From contig CAJMSQ010000025.1 of assembly GCA_905216095.1 (NCBI GenBank), positions 1-36,849 on the forward strand: 36,849 bases of DNA. The letters run 5' to 3'. How positions within the stretch are numbered: the stretch's first letter is position 1; the number at the start of each line of letters is the position of its first letter. A program made the position numbers and the translations under genes. A model generated the notes under the pieces. It had not been told where the DNA came from and made no database searches. It worked only from the letters and a program-made list of their open reading frames with translations. Positions 28,291-34,300 of the stretch are shown piece after piece. Source of the stretch: an uncultured bacterium. Lineage in GTDB: Bacteria > Bacteroidota > Bacteroidia > Bacteroidales > Bacteroidaceae.

Positions 28291-28382
28291 GTACTGCTTT
28301 CTGCTGTGCGGAACAAGCCTGCGCCGCATTTTGCGTAAGCCTTTTTAACACACAGGGCGGATAATAATTGCGGGATATGTCC

Positions 28383-28390
28383 TACATTTG
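28383..28390 (+). promoter_or_regulatory. -7 promoter element TACATTTG for cysQ
   Basis: TACATTTG ends 8 bases before the cysQ ATG, so the message would have almost no leader. No TTG lies at the standard distance upstream. Confidence 0.5.
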
Positions 28391-28398
28391 CAAATATT

Positions 28399-29226
28399 AT
28401 GGGAAATTATTCTGAAGAGCCGGCTGTGCCGGTGGATGCGGCCGTCCGTGCGGCCATTGCGGCCGGAGAGGCCATCATGGAAGTATATGCCGCGCCCGAG
28501 TCCGACTGGGAGGTGGAGCGGAAAGCCGACAACTCGCCGCTGACCCTGGCCGACCGTCGCGCACATGGCGTCATCGCCGACGCACTGGCGGCAACGCCCT
28601 ATCCGTTGCTGAGCGAGGAAGGCGCACATGAGGCCTACGCCCTGCGGAAATCCCGCCGCACGCTCTGGATTGCAGACCCGCTCGACGGTACGAAGGAGTT
28701 CCTGAAGCGTAACGGCGAGTTCACCGTGAACATCGCGCTGGTACATGACGGCGCGCCCGTGCTGGGCGTGGTGTATGTGCCGGTCTCGCGCGTAATATAT
28801 ATAGGTGTGGTTTCCGCAGCGGCTTCCGGGCGTGCGGCATACAAGGCCGTCGTCGCCTCCGACGGCAGTCTGCGCGACAAGGTGCGGCTTCCGCTCGGCC
28901 GGAAGGAAGGTCCGTTCACGGTAGTGGCATCCCGTTCGCACCTCTCGCCCGAGACGCAAGCCTTTGTCGAGGAAATGCGTCGCCTGCATGGCGAGGTGGA
29001 GTTGCGCAGCGCGGGCAGTTCGCTGAAACTGTGCCTTGTGGCCGAAGGCAGCGCCGATGTATATCCGCGTCTCGCGCCGACCATGGAGTGGGACACGGCG
29101 GCCGGCGACGCCGTGGTGCGTGCTGTCGGCGGGCAGGTTACCGATGCCGGCACGCGGATGCCTTTGCGTTATAACAAAGAAGACCTTCACAACCCGTTCT
29201 TCGTGGCGGAGTTGTGCGGGAAATAA
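28399..29226 (+). CDS. cysQ: 3'(2'),5'-bisphosphate nucleotidase
   Basis: CysQ removes the 3'-phosphate from PAP, the by-product of PAPS use, giving AMP and phosphate. The 275-residue protein is a magnesium-dependent, lithium-sensitive inositol-monophosphatase-fold enzyme. It has the metal site words SEEGAHEAY and WIADPLDGTKEF, and the later WDTAAGDAVVRAVGG. It begins the cysQ-permease-cysC group, with the permease ATG 27 bases after its stop. Its presence fits a pathway in which PAPS is used and PAP must be cleared. Confidence 0.96.
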   Translation: MGNYSEEPAVPVDAAVRAAIAAGEAIMEVYAAPESDWEVERKADNSPLTLADRRAHGVIADALAATPYPLLSEEGAHEAYALRKSRRTLWIADPLDGTKEFLKRNGEFTVNIALVHDGAPVLGVVYVPVSRVIYIGVVSAAASGRAAYKAVVASDGSLRDKVRLPLGRKEGPFTVVASRSHLSPETQAFVEEMRRLHGEVELRSAGSSLKLCLVAEGSADVYPRLAPTMEWDTAAGDAVVRAVGGQVTDAGTRMPLRYNKEDLHNPFFVAELCGK

Positions 29227-29253
29227 AGGTTTACGTTTTTACCGGAGATACAG

Positions 29254-30816
29254 ATGGCTTTTCCCGCGCTTTTCGTTGTCGTTGTCCTGTTTTTCATCGT
29301 CCTGGCCCTGATCAAGGAACGTATGCGCCCCGGCCTGATACTGCTGTCGGGGGCAATCGTGTTCCTCTGTGCCGGCATACTCACGCCGAAGGAGATGCTC
29401 GAAGGTTTTTCCAACAAGGGAATGATAACCGTCGCCCTGCTGTTTCTGGTCAGCGAGGGCGTGCGTCGTTCCGGACTGCTGGAGACGCTGCTTGCCCGGC
29501 TGTTGCCGACGCGCAAGACATCGGTCCGTCGTGTGCAGATGCGTATGCTGCCGGTGATAGCCTTTGTTTCTGCTTTTTTGAACAACACTCCTGTCGTCGT
29601 CATCTTTGCTCCGATGGTGAAACGCTGGGCCGAGCGCGTCCATGTGCCCGCCACGAAACTCCTTATTCCCTTGTCGTATGCCACAATCCTGGGCGGCGTC
29701 TGCACGCTCATAGGCACAAGCACCAATCTCGTGGTGCACGGCATGGTTATCGACGCGGGATTCGAAGGTTTCACCATGTTCGAGCTGGGCAAGGTGGGAT
29801 TGATTATCGCCGCGGTGGGACTTACGTACATCTTCCTGGTGTCGAAGTATCTCCTTCCGGACCGCCGCGCCGACGTGGCCGGTGACGTAGACTACGGCGG
29901 CACGCAGTCAAAAGGAACTTACAAGGTCGAAGTAGTGCTCGGTGCCCGTTTCCCGGCCATCAACCGCCGCATCCGCGATTTCGACTTTGCCCGGAAATAC
30001 GGCGCTACGTTGCTTGAAATCCGCCGTGGCGGCGTGACCATGATTATGCACGACATGCGTAAGGAACGTTTCCGCGAGGGTGATACGCTTGTCCTGCTGG
30101 CCGATGACGCCTTCATGCAGAACTGGGGCGACTCATCCTTCTTCCTCATGGTGTCGGACGGGCGCGAAAGCGAGCCTTCGCTCAGTCCCGTCAAGCGTTG
30201 GACGGCCGTGGTGCTGATGGCGCTCATGATTGTCGGCGCGGCCATAGGCGAATTGCCTCAGTTCCGCGGCATAGTGCCCGGCATGAAGTTCGATATGTTC
30301 TTCTTCGTCTGTGTCACGACCATCATCATGGCATGGATGAACATCTTCCCCGCCCGCAAGTACACCAAATACATATCCTGGGACATTCTGGTCACCATTG
30401 CCTCGGCCTTTGCCATATCCAAAGCCATGCAGAACTCGGGCATGGCCGATGCGGTCGCGGGCTTCGCCATCGGTCTGAGCAACGACCATCCCAATCCCTA
30501 CCTGCTGCTGGGCGTTGTCTTCGTCATCACCAATCTTTTCACGGAACTGATGACCAACAATGCGGCGGCCGCGCTCTCATTCCCCATATCGCTCGCCATC
30601 GCACAACACCTCGGCGTCAGCCCGACGCCCTTCTTCGTCGTCATTTGCATCGCGGCGTCGGCCTCTTTCTCCACGCCCATCGGCTATCAGACCAACCTGA
30701 TTGTGCAGGGCATAGGCAATTACCGCTTCAGCGACTTTGTGCGCGTCGGTCTGCCCCTGAACATCATCGCTCTCCTGCTGAGCGTACTGCTGGTGCCCGC
30801 GATATGGCCTTTCTGA
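29254..30816 (+). CDS. SLC13-family permease with RCK_C domain, probable sulfate importer
   Basis: The 520-residue membrane protein has two clusters of helices (about residues 4-195 and 315-518) around a soluble TrkA-C (RCK_C) domain at about residues 220-300 (VVLGARFPAINRRIRDFDF...). Both SLC13 (DASS) signature regions are visible, in SAFLNNTPVVVIFAP and IGTSTNLVVHG in the first half and in LMTNNAAAALSFP and STPIGYQTNLIVQG in the second. Its place between cysQ and cysC strongly suggests sulfate uptake for the ATP sulfurylase; the specificity is inferred from context. Confidence 0.92.
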   Translation: MAFPALFVVVVLFFIVLALIKERMRPGLILLSGAIVFLCAGILTPKEMLEGFSNKGMITVALLFLVSEGVRRSGLLETLLARLLPTRKTSVRRVQMRMLPVIAFVSAFLNNTPVVVIFAPMVKRWAERVHVPATKLLIPLSYATILGGVCTLIGTSTNLVVHGMVIDAGFEGFTMFELGKVGLIIAAVGLTYIFLVSKYLLPDRRADVAGDVDYGGTQSKGTYKVEVVLGARFPAINRRIRDFDFARKYGATLLEIRRGGVTMIMHDMRKERFREGDTLVLLADDAFMQNWGDSSFFLMVSDGRESEPSLSPVKRWTAVVLMALMIVGAAIGELPQFRGIVPGMKFDMFFFVCVTTIIMAWMNIFPARKYTKYISWDILVTIASAFAISKAMQNSGMADAVAGFAIGLSNDHPNPYLLLGVVFVITNLFTELMTNNAAAALSFPISLAIAQHLGVSPTPFFVVICIAASASFSTPIGYQTNLIVQGIGNYRFSDFVRVGLPLNIIALLLSVLLVPAIWPF

Positions 30817-30892
30817 ACAAAGTAAATCCGTCCGGCAAGCCATCCCGCGCCGCCGGACACCATGATGATACATTATATATATAGGAGTAAAA

Positions 30893-31480
30893 ATGAAAGA
30901 CAACAACATATTCCCCATTTTCGACCGTATGCTGACGCGGGCCGACAAGGAAAGCCTGCTCGGGCAGCACGGAGTGATGCTTTGGTTCACGGGTCTGAGC
31001 GGTTCCGGCAAGAGTACGGTGGCCGTAGCCCTTGAGCGCGAGCTGCACCGCCGCGGTCTGCTCTGCCGCCTGCTCGACGGAGACAACATCCGCAGCGGAA
31101 TCAACGCCGGACTGGGATTTTCGGAAGAAGACCGCCGTGAAAACATCCGCCGCATCGCCGAGGTCGGCAAACTCTTTGTAGACACAGGCATCATTACCGT
31201 GGCCTCGTTCGTCAGTCCCACGCGCGAATTGCGCGACTTGGCCCGACACATTGTCGGCGAGGCCGATTTCAAGGAAATCTACGTCAGTACCCCGCTTGCC
31301 GAGTGCGAGCGTCGTGACGTGAAAGGGCTGTATGCGCGTGCCCGCCGCGGTGAAATCAAGGACTTCACCGGCATTTCGGCACCGTTCGAGGCACCCGCTC
31401 ATCCCGACCTCTCGCTCGACACGTCCCGTCTGTCGGTCGAGGAGAGCGTGGCCCGCATAGTCGCCTTGCTGGGACTTTGA
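30893..31480 (+). CDS. cysC: Adenylyl-sulfate kinase
   Basis: CysC phosphorylates APS at the 3' position to give PAPS, the universal sulfonate donor. The 195-residue protein has the P-loop GLSGSGKST (about residues 34-42), the APS-binding DGDNIRSGIN and GFSEEDRRENIRRIAEV, the FVSPTRELR block, and the lid region near KGLYARARRGEIKDFTG. It lies 76 bases after the permease and completes the set sulfate import, ATP sulfurylase, APS kinase and PAP phosphatase. Confidence 0.97.
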   Translation: MKDNNIFPIFDRMLTRADKESLLGQHGVMLWFTGLSGSGKSTVAVALERELHRRGLLCRLLDGDNIRSGINAGLGFSEEDRRENIRRIAEVGKLFVDTGIITVASFVSPTRELRDLARHIVGEADFKEIYVSTPLAECERRDVKGLYARARRGEIKDFTGISAPFEAPAHPDLSLDTSRLSVEESVARIVALLGL

Positions 31481-31570
31481 CACGCTTGCCGGGCGGACGG
31501 TCCCGCTCTTCGGACGCAGGGCCCGGATAGCCTGACGGACAGGGATTTTCGCCTCTCCGCAGAAGGACTG

Positions 31571-31633
31571 AAACTATCCCTATCTTAGGAAAAACTATCC
31601 CTATTGTAGTTTTTCCTAAGACAGGGATAGTTT
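31571..31633. repeat. Long palindrome related to the R1 element (locus G)
   Basis: Two 27-base arms (31571-31597 and 31607-31633) pair with one mismatch around the 9-base spacer TCCCTATTG. The left arm matches the middle of R1 copy A (GAAACTGTCCCTATGATAGG, then AAAAACTA) at most positions, but the promoter, the terminator hairpin and the TTAACA ends are absent. It looks like an isolated or rearranged palindrome module. The rest of the 31481-31857 gap shows nothing I recognise. Confidence 0.75.
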
Positions 31634-31857
31634 TTCGTAACTGTACATGTGGTTTTCGGGGGATGTTCCGGTGTGGCGCGCGGATGCGTCGAAGCAGGTG
31701 CGGCAGCGCCGGAAAGGTACCGGAATATGCTGCCGCCGACATGGCATATTCTTACTTTTATATAAAACAAGCGGTTCCGCGCATCCGTTTGTGCTTATTT
31801 ATGAGAACGCACGTTCCGTTTTAGTTTTTGCTAAGACCGTGTCCCTGCGGGAAACGT

Positions 31858-31865
31858 TACCTTTG
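31858..31865 (+). promoter_or_regulatory. -7 promoter element TACCTTTG for the superoxide dismutase gene
   Basis: TACCTTTG fits the -7 consensus and predicts a leader of about 90 nt before the ATG at 31960. It argues against the upstream in-frame start at 31828. Confidence 0.5.
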
Positions 31866-31959
31866 CCGCGAGGGCGGATGCCTTTGGAGAGGCGTCGCCG
31901 CCGTGCGGCGTTTCGTCCGAGGCTCGTCTGTAGTTATCAACCTAATTATCCGTAACCGT

Positions 31960-32622
31960 ATGATGTTATTGCTTATCACTCTTTTCGCGCTGTTGCTGGG
32001 CGGAAGCCTGCATGCGCAGACGACGCCTTTCCGACTTGCGGAATTGCCTTATGCGGCCGACGCGCTCGAGCCGGCCATCAGCCGGCAGACGGTCGAACTG
32101 CATCACGACCGCCATCTGGCCGCTTACGTGAACAAGCTCAATGAGCTGGTGGCGGGCACCGAGTATGCCCGGATGCCGCTCGAGGAAATCGTGGCCAAGG
32201 CCGACGGCGCCGTGTTCAACAATGCCGGACAGGTTCTGAATCACAATTTGTACTTTGCACAGTTTTCCCCGCAGGGAGGCGGCGGTCCGCACGGCGCTTT
32301 GGCCGAGGCCATCGACCGGCAATGGGGTTCGTTTGCCGAATTCCGTGCCGAATTCGTAAAACGCGGCCTTTCGCTGTTCGGTTCGGGCTGGGTATGGCTG
32401 GCGCAGGCCGATGACGGAACGCTGATGATAGTGCAGGAAGCGAACGGAGGTAATCCTGTCGCTTCGGGCCGGCGGCCCATTCTGGGCTTCGACGTATGGG
32501 AGCATGCCTATTATCCCGATTATCAGAACCGGCGGGCCGATTATCTCGCCGCCATCTGGGATGTTATTGACTGGCCCGTGGTGGAGAAACGCTTCGATGC
32601 CGGGCTGGCGCGACAGCAATAG
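31960..32622 (+). CDS. Exported superoxide dismutase, Fe/Mn type
   Basis: The 220-residue protein begins with a signal peptide (MMLLLITLFALLLGGSLHAQ), so it should work in the periplasm, where it would convert superoxide to oxygen and hydrogen peroxide. All metal ligands are present: the first His in ELHHDRHL, the second in VLNHNLYF, and Asp and His in DVWEHAYY. The outer-sphere Gln is in FNNAGQ, the position used by iron-type or cambialistic enzymes. Other SOD blocks are FGSGWVWLA and NRRADYLAAIWDVIDW. Cytoplasmic SodB proteins in this phylum lack such a leader. The start at 31960 (or 31963) is chosen because the hydrophobic leader follows directly. A terminator follows. Confidence 0.92.
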   Translation: MMLLLITLFALLLGGSLHAQTTPFRLAELPYAADALEPAISRQTVELHHDRHLAAYVNKLNELVAGTEYARMPLEEIVAKADGAVFNNAGQVLNHNLYFAQFSPQGGGGPHGALAEAIDRQWGSFAEFRAEFVKRGLSLFGSGWVWLAQADDGTLMIVQEANGGNPVASGRRPILGFDVWEHAYYPDYQNRRADYLAAIWDVIDWPVVEKRFDAGLARQQ

Positions 32623-32661
32623 CCGGAAACCGTGCGGATGTGCCTTGGGGCTGTTCGCGGA

Positions 32662-32689
32662 AAGGGCGGAGATAAGCTCTGCCCTTTTT
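32662..32689 (+). terminator. Rho-independent terminator after the superoxide dismutase gene
   Basis: AAGGGCGGAG pairs with CTCTGCCCTT around a 5-base loop, followed by further Ts, 39 bases after the stop. Confidence 0.82.
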
Positions 32690-32806
32690 CGTTTGTGGCG
32701 GTAAGCGGATGTTACGCGGCATTGCCTTGTGTTTTGATTTCGGAACACCGGCCTGCGGACACCGGTTTGCGGGCGGCGGGGAGAGAAGAAGTGCGGGAAT
32801 AAGAAG

Positions 32807-32836
32807 ACAGGGGAGGGACCGAGGTCCCTCCCCTGT
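32807..32836 (-). terminator. Hairpin after the small PLDc_N gene
   Basis: A 12-bp perfect stem (ACAGGGGAGGGA with TCCCTCCCCTGT) around a 6-base loop lies about 60 bases downstream of the minus-strand gene that ends at 32897. The T-tract is weak on both strands. The gap 32690-32806 shows nothing else. Confidence 0.6.
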
Positions 32837-32896
32837 GCTGCATGCTCTGAGGCGTTTGTTGTATTGTCTTCTGTCCGTCGGAACGGACCGGATGCC

Positions 32897-33085
32897 TCAT
32901 CTCAGCCAGACTTCGATGCGTGGTCGCGCGATGAAGTAATAGACCAGAAGTCCGATCCAGCTGGTGGCGAGCAGCAAGACGATGGCGATGAGTTTTTTCC
33001 AGAATGTCGCGTGCATGGTCGCGATTTCGAATACGGCTTTGAAAGTAAGAATCGTGCCGATCAGCCAAATAATGAATCCTATCAT
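32897..33085 (-). CDS. Small PLDc_N-like membrane protein
   Basis: The 62-residue protein is two membrane helices (about residues 1-17 and 30-51) joined by a short loop, with LVYYFIARPR at the end of helix 2. This is the layout of the PLDc_N domain, found alone in small proteins and at the N terminus of cardiolipin synthases. No catalytic part is present. It ends a run of small minus-strand genes and probably belongs to an envelope-stress type group, by context only. Confidence 0.75.
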   Translation of the reverse strand: MIGFIIWLIGTILTFKAVFEIATMHATFWKKLIAIVLLLATSWIGLLVYYFIARPRIEVWLR

Positions 33086-33166
33086 AATGAAATGCTGTTA
33101 AAGATTGAACATAAGTGATGTGGCATCGGGCGCGGGGATAATTTGCCCGCGGAGGAGAGGCGCAGA

Positions 33167-33529
33167 TCAGTTGAATTGTCTTTTAACGGCGTTCCGTGTT
33201 TTGTCGTAGCCCTCCTTTACGTCTTCTTTCATCTCGTGGGCACCGTCCTTAACGTTCTCTTTTGCCCGCTCGAAACCTTTCTTTATGTCATTTTTCGCCT
33301 CGCGGGCGTCTTCTTTAACGTCCTTCTTGGCGTCTTCCCAGCCGTCTTTCGCTTTTTCTGCGGTACGTTCCGCCTTTTCGGCAGTGCGTTCGGCGGCTTT
33401 GTGTATGGAATCTTCGGTCTTTTCCACTTCATGGCTCACTCTGTGACGGTCGTTGCGGTCGCGACAAGCGACAATGACCAATATGGCCGTGCAGGCCATG
33501 AGTACGAATACTATCTTTTTCATAATCAT
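33167..33529 (-). CDS. Amphipathic-helix lipoprotein (YtxH/apolipoprotein-like repeats)
   Basis: The 120-residue protein has a lipoprotein signal with lipobox ILVIVAC (Cys22). A long charged helix follows, made of 11-residue-like repeats of AEKAERTAEK, KDVKEDAREAK and KENVKDGAHEMK type, as in YtxH and LEA-like proteins. Such proteins are often induced by envelope, osmotic or stationary-phase stress; a role here is inferred. Starts at 33529 and 33523 (MKKIVF) are both possible. A GC hairpin (CGCGGG/CCCGCG, 33131-33151) lies between this gene and the PLDc_N-like gene. Confidence 0.75.
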   Translation of the reverse strand: MIMKKIVFVLMACTAILVIVACRDRNDRHRVSHEVEKTEDSIHKAAERTAEKAERTAEKAKDGWEDAKKDVKEDAREAKNDIKKGFERAKENVKDGAHEMKEDVKEGYDKTRNAVKRQFN

Positions 33530-33587
33530 ATCTTTTTCAAATTATTTTTTTGCTTGTGTCGGATTTCCCATAAAGGTTCTGGCGAAA

Positions 33588-33637
33588 AGCCTCCGGCACG
33601 GCAGTCGCCGTATGGTACGGGCGGCGTGCCGGAGGCT
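33588..33637 (-). terminator. Strong hairpin after the Lys-rich peptide gene
   Basis: A 13-bp perfect stem (AGCCTCCGGCACG with CGTGCCGGAGGCT) lies downstream of the 40-residue ORF on the minus strand. No clean T-tract follows. It may reduce read-through into the lipoprotein gene. Confidence 0.6.
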
Positions 33638-33646
33638 CGGATGTCG

Positions 33647-33677
33647 CATCGCAGAAATCCTGTTTATTTCTGCGATG
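33647..33677 (-). other. Hairpin overlapping the 3' end of the Lys-rich peptide gene
   Basis: CATCGCAGAAAT (33647-33658) pairs perfectly with ATTTCTGCGATG (33666-33677). The second arm contains the last sense codons of the 40-residue ORF, and its stop codon sits at the stem-loop border. It forms a double hairpin with 33588-33637 and may protect or end the message. Confidence 0.6.
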
Positions 33678-33786
33678 CCTTCTTGTCGGCGGACGTAGCC
33701 TTGCAGGATTTCGACTGACAATCCTTCTTGGCTTCTTTCTTGACGTCTTTCTTCATTGCTGTTGTCTTTTCATCTTTCTTGTTCAT
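33664..33786 (-). CDS. Lys-rich 40-residue peptide with two cysteines
   Basis: This ORF encodes a 40-residue peptide beginning MNKKDEKTTAMKKDVKKEAK, continuing KDCQSKSC and ending KKASQK. About a third of residues are lysine and the two cysteines are four residues apart. The KKDVKKEAKKD run resembles the helical repeats of the lipoprotein encoded next to it. There is no signal peptide. It lies between a likely promoter region and strong hairpins, and its composition differs from random GC-rich ORFs here, which are Arg-rich. The function is unknown. Confidence 0.55.
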   Translation of the reverse strand: MNKKDEKTTAMKKDVKKEAKKDCQSKSCKATSADKKASQK

Positions 33787-33798
33787 GATTCTTTGTTT

Positions 33799-33933
33799 TT
33801 AGGGGTTAATAATAAAAGGGGATTCAAGTAAGTCCGGTTTATTTTCCGCGGCGTCTTCCTTCAAGTGTCTCCAAAGCAATCCGTCGTTAGGCAGGTTCCA
33901 CTCGAAATATTGCATCATGACTCCATTCTTCAT
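33799..33933 (-). pseudogene. 5' stump of a cytoplasmic alpha-amylase gene (GH13)
   Basis: The minus-strand ORF encodes 44 residues starting MKNGVMMQYFEWNLPNDG and continuing LLWRHLKEDAA. This is the beginning of bacterial liquefying-type alpha-amylases, whose first strand reads MQYFEWYLPNDG and is followed by a LW..L..DA helix. After about 26 residues the match stops and an unrelated 18-residue tail runs to a stop at 33799. The remaining 450 or so residues expected for the enzyme are absent; the next gene follows 12 bases later. A promoter -7 word (33994-34001) is still present upstream. I infer an internal deletion that joined the amylase start to the small genes. Confidence 0.6.
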
Positions 33934-33993
33934 AATTCATCTCTTTAGTTAAGTCCTTATGCGCGAAAGTCGCACATCTTGTTCTGTTCGTTG

Positions 33994-34001
33994 CAAATGT
34001 A
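33994..34001 (-). promoter_or_regulatory. -7 promoter element TACATTTG for the minus-strand small-gene group
   Basis: On the minus strand TACATTTG lies 60 bases before the ATG of the amylase stump and is the only clear promoter word for the run of small genes down to 32897. The -33 region is not a clear TTG. The surrounding gap to the S8 protease gene (34002-34200) shows nothing else; a 73-residue ORF there is not convincing. Confidence 0.45.
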
Positions 34002-34200
34002 AGTATAAGAATCCGAATCCGGAACACCGGCCTCTTCACATTTAGGATAATTAAAATCACATTAATAAATACCTGTGGCTTCCGGCCTTCCGTTTCACAT
34101 TTTGTCACGGTTTTCTGGCCCCGTCCCGCTTTCCGGCGTTTTTTTTCGGCATCCGGGCTTTCTTTCCGGCAGATTTAGCCGCCATTTCGCCGGACCTTTG

Positions 34201-34208
34201 TATCTTTG
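34201..34208 (+). promoter_or_regulatory. -7 promoter element TATCTTTG for the S8 protease gene
   Basis: TATCTTTG fits the consensus exactly and gives a leader of about 85 nt that contains a 23-codon ORF. TTT words lie upstream but not at the usual spacing. Confidence 0.55.
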
Positions 34209-34228
34209 CGGCCGGATATAGTGAACAA

Positions 34229-34300
34229 ATGAAACTTGTGGAAGAGAAAATGCGCGGCATGCGACGGTTCTCTCCGCCGATTACTGAAAACAAAGACTAA
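34229..34300 (+). CDS. Possible 23-codon upstream ORF overlapping the S8 protease start
   Basis: ATG at 34229 opens MKLVEEKMRGMRRFSPPITE and three more residues. It stops with TAA at 34298-34300, whose last A is the first base of the protease ATG (TAATG). This arrangement is classic for translational coupling. The peptide has no recognisable domain. It may be a leader peptide or a chance ORF in the leader. Confidence 0.35.
   Translation: MKLVEEKMRGMRRFSPPITENKD

Noticed and set aside
28127..28351. N-terminal extension of the MarC-family protein containing two perfect 21-residue repeats
   Set aside because: The repeats are a translation of the 63-bp tandem R2 DNA repeat. The family start is MDLAYIF at 28126.
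33887..34108. 73-residue minus-strand ORF
   Set aside because: It overlaps the amylase stump in another frame and spans the promoter word; no motif or convincing composition.
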